DNA of 21,023 bases from a virus. This document shows, piece after piece, positions 13,707 to 20,913 of this stretch. The DNA is taken from IMG/VR virus record IMGVR_UViG_3300007513_001216, positions 1 through 21,023 of that record. One strand, written 5' to 3'. The number at the start of each line of letters is the position of its first letter. Position 1 is the stretch's first letter. The position numbers were made by a program, and so were the translations under genes. Under the pieces are notes generated by a model, which saw nothing but the letters and a program-made list of their open reading frames with translations, made no database searches and was not told the DNA's origin.

Positions 13707-16208
13707 ATGAGTGACTTTTATATTAATGTAATGCAACGGGGTCCTAACCTCCTTGTTCGTGAATTCAAAGACGGTAAACGAGTAAAGCAAAAGATAAAAT
13801 ATGCGCCTACTCTTTACGTTCCTGTAGATAAAAAAACAGAATATACAACTTTAACAGGACAGTATGTAGCTCCTTATAAACTAGATGGCATATATGAGGC
13901 CCGGGCGTTTCTGGAGCAGTACGATGAACAACCTGAATTAGTTTATGGAATGGAGCGTTATCCATTTACTTGGATTGCTGATAATTATCCTGGTATAATT
14001 GATTGGGATATTAAGAAACTTAATATTTTAACTATAGATATTGAAGTTCAATGTGAGAATGGTTTTCCAGACCCACGTGCTGCTGATGAAGAATTATTGT
14101 GTATAACTGTAAAAAATCACTCTAATAAACAGATTTTAGTTTGGGGTATGCAAGAATATGTTGTGCATAATTCCGACGTTCAGTATGTTGAGTGTTATAA
14201 TGAAAAAGAACTGCTGAGAAAGTTTATAGAATTCTGGGAGTATTATGACCCAGATATCATTACAGGTTGGAATACAAAGTTCTTTGATATTCCTTATCTG
14301 TGTAATCGCATAACAAAAATTCTAGGTGAAGATGAGATGAATAGACTATCTCCTTGGAAAGTTGTGCATCCACAACGAACATTTATTGCTAATAGAGAAT
14401 TACAAACGTATGATATTTTAGGAGTATCATCATTAGACTATATAGACTTGTATAGAAAATATACCTATACCAGCCAAGAGTCATATACACTTAATCATAT
14501 TGCATATGTTGAGTTGGGTGAAGCTAAACATGAAAACCCACATGAAACATTTAGAGATTGGTATACAAATGATTATCAATCTTTTGTTGATTATAATATT
14601 CAAGACGTTGAGCTAGTAGATAGATTGGAAGAAAAGATGAAATTGATAGAATTACATCTTACTATGGCTTATGAGGCGAAGATAAATCCACATGATGTGC
14701 ATTCTCAAGTTCGTATGTGGGATGTAATTATCTATAATTATCTTAAAGAGCATAATGTAGTTGTGCCAATGAATTCATCACAAAGAAAAGATGCAAAGTA
14801 TGAAGGTGCTTATGTAAAAGATCCTATTGTGGGATTACATAAGTGGGTAATGTCTTTTGATTTGAATAGTCTGTATCCACATTTGATTATGCAGTATAAT
14901 ATTTCTACAGAAACTATAGCTAAAGAAGGTAATGGTGAAGTTAATGTAGACAAGATGTTAAATAAAGAGGTAGATATTCCTGATGATGGATTTACAGTGA
15001 CTCCAAATGGAGCACGTTTTATAAAAGATAGACAAGGATTTCTTCCCGCTTTAATGGAGAAATTTTATACAGACCGTGTTAAGTTTAAACAATGGACTTT
15101 AGATGCTAAAAATAATTATCAAAAATCAAAAGATTCAAAGTATTTGAATGAGATATCTAAATATAATAACATACAGATGGCTCGTAAGATTGCTTTAAAT
15201 AGTGCTTATGGTGCTATTGGTAATCAGTATTTTAGATATTATGATACGAGATTGGCTACTGCTATAACAACAGCGGGTCAGTTATCTATTCGTTGGATTG
15301 AAAATGCTGTAAATGGTTATTTGAATAAAATATTGGAAACAGAAAATGAAGATTACATCATTGCATCAGATACAGACTCAATATACGTTTCTTTTGACGA
15401 ATTGGTACATAAATCTTTTAATGGTAGAGATAACGTATCAAAGGAAAGAATTGTATCCTTTCTCGATACGGTGGCTAAAGAAAAAATTGAGCCGTTTATT
15501 GATAAATCTTATCGAGACCTTGCCGAATATGTAAAAGCATATGAGCAAAGAATGGAGATGGCTAGAGAAGTCATTGCCGACAAAGGTATCTGGACTGCCA
15601 AGAAAAGATATATTTTAAATGTCTATGACAGTGAAGGTGTACGATATAATGAACCTCAATTAAAAATAATGGGCATTGAGGCTGTAAAGTCATCAACGCC
15701 AGAACCTTGTCGTGATAAAATTAGAGAAGCTATAAAGCTAATACTTAATGAAGATGAAAAATCTCTAAATGAGTTTATTCAAGAATTCAGAAAAGAATTT
15801 ATGAATATGCCTCCAGAAATGATTGCTTATCCTAGGTCATGTAAAGGTTTAAAAAAGTGGGGAGACTCCACAACTGTTTATAAAAAGAGTACACCCATGC
15901 ACGTCAAGGGTGCTTTGATGTATAATTTCTTTTTGAAAAAACATAAGGTTACTCACAAGTATCCTAATATTCAAGAAGGCGATAAAATAAAATTTGTAGA
16001 ATTACGAACTCCAAATATAATTCAAACAAATGTTGTATCGTTTATGACAAGATTACCTAGAGAGTTTGATTTGAATTCAGCAATAAATTATGATGTTATG
16101 TTTGACAAAAGTTTTGTCGAACCGTTGACTTTTATTCTTGACCAAATACAATGGCAAGTAGATAGAAGTTATGGCACACAACGAACACTAGAAGCGTTAT
16201 TTGGATGA
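13707..16208 (+). CDS. 43: T4 gp43-like family B DNA polymerase
   Basis: Replicative polymerase with proofreading, 833 aa (T4 898; marine relatives about 830). Exonuclease motifs: ExoI TIDIEV (D111, E113), ExoII GWNTKFFDIPYL (D194) and ExoIII YNIQD (296-300, D300). Linker KYEGAYV (364-370). Polymerase motifs: A FDLNSLYPHL (D385), B KIALNSAYG (494-502) and C SDTDSIY (554-560, DTD 555-557). All catalytic residues are intact. The C-terminus ends RTLEALFG, a short hydrophobic peptide of the sort that docks gp43 on the gp45 clamp. The start is fixed by the promoter: ATG 13707 follows the -10 by six bases and has no SD, so the mRNA made here would be leaderless. It overlaps the next gene by 4 nt. 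Confidence 0.97.
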   Translation: MSDFYINVMQRGPNLLVREFKDGKRVKQKIKYAPTLYVPVDKKTEYTTLTGQYVAPYKLDGIYEARAFLEQYDEQPELVYGMERYPFTWIADNYPGIIDWDIKKLNILTIDIEVQCENGFPDPRAADEELLCITVKNHSNKQILVWGMQEYVVHNSDVQYVECYNEKELLRKFIEFWEYYDPDIITGWNTKFFDIPYLCNRITKILGEDEMNRLSPWKVVHPQRTFIANRELQTYDILGVSSLDYIDLYRKYTYTSQESYTLNHIAYVELGEAKHENPHETFRDWYTNDYQSFVDYNIQDVELVDRLEEKMKLIELHLTMAYEAKINPHDVHSQVRMWDVIIYNYLKEHNVVVPMNSSQRKDAKYEGAYVKDPIVGLHKWVMSFDLNSLYPHLIMQYNISTETIAKEGNGEVNVDKMLNKEVDIPDDGFTVTPNGARFIKDRQGFLPALMEKFYTDRVKFKQWTLDAKNNYQKSKDSKYLNEISKYNNIQMARKIALNSAYGAIGNQYFRYYDTRLATAITTAGQLSIRWIENAVNGYLNKILETENEDYIIASDTDSIYVSFDELVHKSFNGRDNVSKERIVSFLDTVAKEKIEPFIDKSYRDLAEYVKAYEQRMEMAREVIADKGIWTAKKRYILNVYDSEGVRYNEPQLKIMGIEAVKSSTPEPCRDKIREAIKLILNEDEKSLNEFIQEFRKEFMNMPPEMIAYPRSCKGLKKWGDSTTVYKKSTPMHVKGALMYNFFLKKHKVTHKYPNIQEGDKIKFVELRTPNIIQTNVVSFMTRLPREFDLNSAINYDVMFDKSFVEPLTFILDQIQWQVDRSYGTQRTLEALFG
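16125..16152 (+). promoter_or_regulatory. Possible internal promoter near the 3' end of gp43
   Basis: TTGACT (16125-16130), a 16-nt spacer, TACAAT (16147-16152, 5 of 6). It would start RNA near 16159 and feed the DruA-like/glycosyltransferase block from 16205. It is inside coding sequence of an AT-rich genome, so chance is a real alternative. Confidence 0.3.
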
Positions 16209-17353
16209 TATTAAGTGAAAAAGAAACATATTGGGCAGCTGATAAACTAGTAAATTTTTTCAACAGTTTTAATCGTATAGATGAATACTTTAGAAAAAGA
16301 AAAATAGAGCGAATCAAAAAATTCCCAACCCCACTTTTCGGTATGGGTCCTGAAGATGATTTATTTCAAGCTTGGGACATGCACCCCGAAGATATGGAAT
16401 TTGAAGTAGTTACAAGAACTAGAGAAGTTTTTGAGAATCTATTGGAGATGACTGCTAGCTTTACTCCAGATGATCCTCCCGCACGTGTTACTAAAATCTG
16501 TGTACAAGAAAAGAACACTGGAAAGATTTGTGGGTTTATTAAATTAGCATCACCTCTTATTAATGCCAAGCCAAGAAATGATTGGTTGGGTCGTCCATTG
16601 AATGGACAAGATAAAGCAGAGATGAGCAAATTCAATGATTCTACTATCATGGGATTTGTTATAGTACCAGCACAGCCATTTGGGTTTAATTATCTAGGCG
16701 GTAAGTTGATGGCTGCTATTTGTTGTTCACATGAAATTAGACGAAGAATGAATAAAAAGTATGGTGGTCCATTTTGTTTGTTCGAGACTACCTCGCTTTA
16801 TGGAAATATAAAAGGTATGTCCATGTATGATGGTATGAGACCTTTTCTAAAATATAGAGGCGATACTTTATCAAAATTGTTTTTAAATTTGGACGATGAT
16901 GTATATTTTGAAATACGAGATTGGTTTTATGAAAAGAATGGTGGTAAACCTTTAATACCTATGACTACTGAAGCAGGAACTCCTATTACAGGTCATAAGT
17001 TACGAACTCAAAGTAAAATCATAAGTATAATTACTAATTCACTTAAACATCATAACCAAGAAGCATATCAAAAATTTATGGAGTTTAAAAAGAGCGCAGG
17101 CGAAATAACTACACAGAAACGATTTTATAATTCTACATATGGGTTTTCTAATAGTCGAGAGTTTTTATTAGGAGAAACAGAAACGCTTATTAAGAGTGAT
17201 ACCTATGACAAATACGAGTTAGATAATATAGTAAAGTGGTGGAAGAAAAAAGCAAGTAAACGATATGACTCCATAAAAGAAGATGGAAGATTACGGAGAG
17301 AAATTGAAGTTTGGAAACGTGATAACATAGATACATTGGATATTATACGATGA
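16205..17353 (+). CDS. DruA/DUF4338-like protein, copy 2 (after gp43)
   Basis: 382-aa paralogue of the protein at 9894. Shared core (about 97-225): VTKICVQEKNTGKICGFIK, KPRNDWLGRP, FVIVPAQPFGFNYLGGKLMA (152-171), CLFETTSLYGNIKGMS (191-206), and FLKYRGDTLSK where copy 1 has YWNKRGKTTGK. The C-terminal KKKASKRYDSIKEDGRLRRE also matches copy 1. It differs by lacking the long N-terminal region and by carrying an insertion after LGRP (NGQDKAEMSKFNDS), so the two have diverged and may have separate tasks. As in copy 1, the layout follows DruA of the Druantia defence systems as I know that family, whose activity is unestablished. It overlaps gp43 by 4 nt and the glycosyltransferase by 4 nt. A DNA-related role is inferred from both neighbours. 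Confidence 0.58.
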   Translation: MILSEKETYWAADKLVNFFNSFNRIDEYFRKRKIERIKKFPTPLFGMGPEDDLFQAWDMHPEDMEFEVVTRTREVFENLLEMTASFTPDDPPARVTKICVQEKNTGKICGFIKLASPLINAKPRNDWLGRPLNGQDKAEMSKFNDSTIMGFVIVPAQPFGFNYLGGKLMAAICCSHEIRRRMNKKYGGPFCLFETTSLYGNIKGMSMYDGMRPFLKYRGDTLSKLFLNLDDDVYFEIRDWFYEKNGGKPLIPMTTEAGTPITGHKLRTQSKIISIITNSLKHHNQEAYQKFMEFKKSAGEITTQKRFYNSTYGFSNSREFLLGETETLIKSDTYDKYELDNIVKWWKKKASKRYDSIKEDGRLRREIEVWKRDNIDTLDIIR

Positions 17354-18333
17354 AGATAGTTTGTGCAAGAATTAGAAGCAATGTGACTTACACAGGTCCT
17401 TTAGAAACTGTCCTTGATAGTTTCTTTGAGTTGTATGTACGTTGGATGAAGGACAACCCGCAATACGAATACTCAACATACAATCTCAGTTTTGATAAGA
17501 ATGTTAAACCAAAACGAGATCCAGAAGTATTCAAAGATGCTGATGTTGTTGTGATACCATCCGACAGTGAGTTTAGATATCACGGAGAATTGCAAGTAGA
17601 CCCAAGAGATTTAGAAACATCAAATAACTTTGTAAAGGAGTTTACCCCATACATGGAAGGTAAGAAAGTTATTATCTGGAGGTCAGACCGTGGTGATACA
17701 GAACAATTGTATAGAGAAAACACTTTCAAAGGGGTAACTCTTGGTGACTTTCATACAATAGATGAGATTGATTTCCCTGCCAACATACACGGCATGAAGT
17801 ATCATTTTATCCAGACACTAAAGAACCCATTGTCTATGATGATGGACACACCTAAAGATAGAGACTTTGCCTATTGGGGTAGAATGAAACCGTCTGAGAA
17901 AAATCAACGAGAGAAAACTATTCGGGCACTGTACAGAGACCCAGACATATCGACTGTGTTGGTTGGTGGTTTTCCTTCCGGTGTAAAACGTGATGCGAAG
18001 TGGATCAAAGAATGGAAGGTGTTGTACCCAATGATAGAACGTGCCAAGTGTACACTGTGTTTTAATTGGTTAGACCCGACAGCAACAACATCAAGATATC
18101 CAGAAGCAATGTCTGTGGGTCTAGTTCCTTTTGTGTGGGGTGACTATGATATCAACAACACATATAATATTGATAACTGGCAACGAGTGAGTACCTTTGA
18201 GGACTTACGAGAAAAAATATTATCTTTAGATGAAACACAACTGAATGATATCAGAAACAATTATACAAAGATATTGCCAAGCCAAGATGAATACTATGAG
18301 ATGTTTAGAAAAATGATGGATGAATGTTTATGA
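17350..18333 (+). CDS. Putative GT-B-type glycosyltransferase
   Basis: 327-aa protein. The N-terminal half starts MKIVCARIRSN and contains DADVVVIPSDSE and KKVIIWRSDRGD, alternating strands and loops of a Rossmann-like domain. The C-terminal half begins FAYWGRMKPSEKNQREKT, then STVLVGGFPSG, RAKCTLCFNW and RYPEAMSVGLVPFVWGD (249-265). The last is the E-A-x-x-x-G-x-x-P segment that binds the nucleotide-sugar donor in GT-B enzymes. The whole is shorter than a typical GT-B enzyme (about 350-400) but comparable to phage DNA glucosyltransferases. Specific similarity to T4 alpha- or beta-GT cannot be claimed. Third positions look less AT-rich than in the neighbours upstream. It overlaps the DruA-like gene by 4 nt and the methyltransferase by 10 nt. 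Acceptor unknown: DNA base or glycan. Confidence 0.6.
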   Translation: MKIVCARIRSNVTYTGPLETVLDSFFELYVRWMKDNPQYEYSTYNLSFDKNVKPKRDPEVFKDADVVVIPSDSEFRYHGELQVDPRDLETSNNFVKEFTPYMEGKKVIIWRSDRGDTEQLYRENTFKGVTLGDFHTIDEIDFPANIHGMKYHFIQTLKNPLSMMMDTPKDRDFAYWGRMKPSEKNQREKTIRALYRDPDISTVLVGGFPSGVKRDAKWIKEWKVLYPMIERAKCTLCFNWLDPTATTSRYPEAMSVGLVPFVWGDYDINNTYNIDNWQRVSTFEDLREKILSLDETQLNDIRNNYTKILPSQDEYYEMFRKMMDECL

Positions 18334-18911
18334 GCACAGCAAAGAAATTAAATAGAGATAAGGGATTTTGGCAAGGCGAAACTCCAGGACATCTCAACAG
18401 TAAAGAACTACAGAAATCCTTAATAGAATTTTGTCAAAATGAAAAAGTAAAGTCGGTAGTAGATTTTGGTTGTGGTGACGCATCATACATTAAAAAAATT
18501 TATAATAGTTGTGAAGATTTAGAATATCTTAATGCGTTTGATGGTAACCCAAATGTGAAAAAGATTACTGATGGGTTTGCTGAACAACAAGATTTATCAA
18601 TACCATTTGATTTAGGTCGTAAGTATGATTTGGTTTTGTCCCTTGAGGTTGCCGAACATATACCTAAACAACACGAATCTGTTTATACAAATAATTTAGT
18701 GAATCATGTTGATAAACATTTGATTATTAGTTGGGCTACAGTAGGACAAAAGGGAATAGGTCATGTTAATTGCCAAAATAATGATTACGTTATTGACTTG
18801 TTTTCTAATTTTGGTTTGTCATATCAAAAAGAAACATCTCTACGGTTTAGAGATTCTATTGGTAGAAGTTGTAAATGGTTCAAAAACACAATAATGTATT
18901 TTAAAAAATGA
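18324..18911 (+). CDS. Class I SAM-dependent methyltransferase
   Basis: 195-aa Rossmann-fold methyltransferase. Seen: motif I VVDFGCGDASY (45-55), FDGNP (72-76) at the acidic SAM-ribose strand, DLSIPFD (90-96), motif IV-like DLVLSLEVAEHIP (102-114), then HLIISWA and GQKGIGHVNCQNNDYVI (141-157). The last segment is typical of small methyltransferases found in sugar and glycan clusters rather than of DNA C5 or N6 methylases, which would carry PC or DPPY motifs that are absent here. Two in-frame starts are possible (18324 and 18330). The context between two glycosyltransferases suggests it methylates a sugar or a related adduct (inference). Confidence 0.85.
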   Translation: MFMSTAKKLNRDKGFWQGETPGHLNSKELQKSLIEFCQNEKVKSVVDFGCGDASYIKKIYNSCEDLEYLNAFDGNPNVKKITDGFAEQQDLSIPFDLGRKYDLVLSLEVAEHIPKQHESVYTNNLVNHVDKHLIISWATVGQKGIGHVNCQNNDYVIDLFSNFGLSYQKETSLRFRDSIGRSCKWFKNTIMYFKK

Positions 18912-19717
18912 AGATATATATTCCAACATTAGGTAGAGTTGATAATCAAATCACTTTTGACAATTTGCCAGATAAACATAAAGAGCAAGTTGTATTTGTT
19001 GTGCAGGAACACGAACGACCAAAACATAAAAGAGATGTAGAATACATGGTTGTTGGTGACAACATAGGACTTTCAGAAACACGCCGACAGATTTTTTATA
19101 CAGTTGGTAAGAGTAGATTTTCTTTGTATGATGATGACTTGGTATTCTATAGAAGAAACATAAAATACACAACCGGTTCATCTGATATGGAAGGTTCTAA
19201 AAGAAAGATGACCGAATCTGACTTTGATGAAATGTATGATACTTTCAATGGTTGGTTGGATGATGGGTACATACAATGCGGACATAGAGAAACATCATTA
19301 CCACCACTAGGAAAACTGCACCATGACAACGTGGGTATGTTTTCTGGTTTCACAATGAATGGTGAATTGATATCAAAGTTTATTGATGATGTGGATTGGA
19401 TTTACACCTATGTTGGACAAGATAGTATGTGGCAGATAGAGTTTCTTACTAGAGGATATAGGATAAGAATGTCTGATATCTTTACACAAAAATCTGAGTG
19501 GTGGCAAGAAGGTGGTTGTTCTAATTACCGTGATGCTGATATGTATAATAATGAACATAGAAAACTAGTCACAAAATATCCAGAGTTTGTTAAAGAATCT
19601 GGATCAGTAACAAGAAAGAATATAGGAGAGATTATTAAGTTGAAGTATCGTTGGAGAGATGCTTACAAATATGGTCAGAGAAATAGTTTAGAAGGTTTTT
19701 TTGAAGAAACTAAATAG
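18908..19717 (+). CDS. TAGT-like (TET-associated) GT-A glycosyltransferase
   Basis: 269-aa glycosyltransferase-like protein whose landmarks match the TAGT family described next to phage TET/JBP base hydroxylases: IYIPTLGR (3-10), VVFVVQEHE (28-36), NIGLSETRRQIF (52-63), SLYDDDLVFYRR (72-83, with the acidic D-D-D metal/nucleotide motif), then TYVGQDSMWQIEFLTRGY and WWQEGGCSNYRD near the C-terminal third. Known TAGT proteins transfer sugars to hydroxylated bases in phage DNA. Here no TET/JBP-type oxygenase is visible within the window, only 2OG oxygenases of other subfamilies. It overlaps the methyltransferase by 4 nt and closes the modification block. The alternative is a glycan glycosyltransferase. 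Family call moderately strong; substrate unproven. Confidence 0.65.
   Translation: MKIYIPTLGRVDNQITFDNLPDKHKEQVVFVVQEHERPKHKRDVEYMVVGDNIGLSETRRQIFYTVGKSRFSLYDDDLVFYRRNIKYTTGSSDMEGSKRKMTESDFDEMYDTFNGWLDDGYIQCGHRETSLPPLGKLHHDNVGMFSGFTMNGELISKFIDDVDWIYTYVGQDSMWQIEFLTRGYRIRMSDIFTQKSEWWQEGGCSNYRDADMYNNEHRKLVTKYPEFVKESGSVTRKNIGEIIKLKYRWRDAYKYGQRNSLEGFFEETK
19709..19716 (+). promoter_or_regulatory. Possible late promoter element (ACTAAATA), 5 nt before the protease start
   Basis: The same octamer and the same 5-nt gap to the ATG as at 12230. The predicted +1 coincides with A of ATG 19722, and no SD precedes that ATG. A late promoter would suit a protease acting at the end of infection. It overlaps the TAGT stop codon in a different frame register from the first copy, so shared coding does not explain the match. 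Confidence 0.33.
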
Positions 19718-19721
19718 TATA

Positions 19722-20813
19722 ATGGGGAAAAAAATATATTTAACTTTAATAACATTAGTTTGTTTAATTGTAACTTATAATGTTAAGGCTGAAATTGATA
19801 CAGAAATTGTTAAACACGCTAGAGATGCCACAGTTTTAATAGCCGGCAGCCAGGGAGGTATGGGTTCTGGCATAATTTTAAATGAAGATGGATTAGTATT
19901 AACAAATTATCATGTAATTCATAGCGCCGAAGAATTAAGAGTATGGTTTTATGATGTACATAATGATAATTTTTATACCGCTGAAATTATAGGTATAGAT
20001 CCAATTGCTGATTTGGCACTAATACAAATGAAAGTGCCAGATTATTTACTACCGTTAAAGTTTTTAACAATGGAAACTGAAACTTGGGAGGTTGGTGAAG
20101 AAGTATTTGCTATTGGACATCCAATGGGAATACAATGGACTGTTAGTTTAGGACATTTAGCAAATTTAGAAAGAACAGGAAGAATAACACCGTATGTAAA
20201 TACAATACAACATTCAGCTGAAATACATAAAGGCAATTCTGGTGGACCTTTAATCAATAGACACGGTAGGATTGTGGGTGTAAATACTTATTTATTATTA
20301 CCCAATAAACAATGGAGTGGAATAGCGTATGCCGTTAAAAGTGATATAGTTAAATGGTCAATTAATCAAATGTTAGAATTGGGTATGACAAAATATCCAG
20401 CCTTTAAATTAGATTTAAGAAGTTTAAGTCCTAGTGGTTATGAGGCTCTTAAAGAAATAGATCCTGATAATAGAATACCTAAAGACCTTTTTGGTTTGTT
20501 AGTGTTTAGTTTAGATGATGATTATGCTAAATCACAGGGTATAAGGCGTTGGGATATAGTTGTTGCTATAGATGGTCAGCCAGTAAATAATTTATTGGAT
20601 GTTAGAGAAATTTTAATGCCCAATTATAAACCTGGTCAAATTGTAGATTTAATTTATATAAGAGAGGGACATTTTAGGAGAACTGATTATGTTTTGTCTG
20701 AAATAGAATTTGATTTTGTAGAATATTATGGCGATAGTGCTGCTGAACGACAACTAAATGAAGAAGAGGATGAAGATGATGGTCCTTCAGCATTTGAAGA
20801 AGAGGATGAATGA
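19722..20813 (+). CDS. Secreted HtrA/DegP-like trypsin-fold serine protease with PDZ domain
   Basis: 363-aa protein. The N-terminus MGKKIYLTLITLVCLIVTYNVKA is a typical Sec signal peptide (basic n-region, hydrophobic core, A-x-A-like end VKA|E at 23/24), so the enzyme should act in the periplasm. Catalytic triad: H64 in LTNYHVI, D97 in IADLALI, S173 in GNSGGPL. An HtrA-type glycine-rich GGMGSGIIL precedes them. A single PDZ domain (about 243-335) includes FGLLVFSLDDDYAKSQGI and RRWDIVVAIDGQPVNN. The C-terminus is a highly acidic tail (EEDEDDGP then EEEDE). The ATG at 19722 is chosen over an in-frame TTG at 19701 because it gives the clean signal peptide. HtrA enzymes degrade or chaperone misfolded envelope proteins. 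A role in lysis, capsid processing or envelope stress is open. Confidence 0.9.
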   Translation: MGKKIYLTLITLVCLIVTYNVKAEIDTEIVKHARDATVLIAGSQGGMGSGIILNEDGLVLTNYHVIHSAEELRVWFYDVHNDNFYTAEIIGIDPIADLALIQMKVPDYLLPLKFLTMETETWEVGEEVFAIGHPMGIQWTVSLGHLANLERTGRITPYVNTIQHSAEIHKGNSGGPLINRHGRIVGVNTYLLLPNKQWSGIAYAVKSDIVKWSINQMLELGMTKYPAFKLDLRSLSPSGYEALKEIDPDNRIPKDLFGLLVFSLDDDYAKSQGIRRWDIVVAIDGQPVNNLLDVREILMPNYKPGQIVDLIYIREGHFRRTDYVLSEIEFDFVEYYGDSAAERQLNEEEDEDDGPSAFEEEDE

Positions 20814-20913
20814 TAACTGGTTCGCAATTATTGCTATTATATTGATATTGACTATCTTTATTGGAAGTGCAATGTTTGCAAACTGTATGTTATTAGATGA
20901 GATATGTACTTAA
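20806..20913 (+). CDS. Tiny single-pass membrane peptide
   Basis: 35-codon ORF overlapping the protease stop by 8 nt. The product starts MNDNW, then has a continuous hydrophobic stretch (FAIIAIILILTIFIGSAMFA, residues 6-25), then NCMLLDEICT with two cysteines. This fits one membrane helix with a short acidic tail. GAAG/GAGG upstream could act as SD, though GAGG abuts the ATG. It overlaps the next frame by 10 nt, so it sits in a coupled chain of small genes. No homology is recognised. A holin-like, antiholin or membrane-adaptor role is possible but not shown. Confidence 0.5.
   Translation: MNDNWFAIIAIILILTIFIGSAMFANCMLLDEICT

Noticed and set aside
13328-13708. 126-codon minus-strand open frame across the RimB domain and gp43 promoter
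   Set aside because: A shadow of the RimB-like coding region. No SD or domain, and it is opposed to the dense + strand operon.
15153-15162. CTAAATA inside gp43, resembling the late element
   Set aside because: Mid-gene, no start codon at the expected distance, and such strings are frequent in AT-rich coding DNA.
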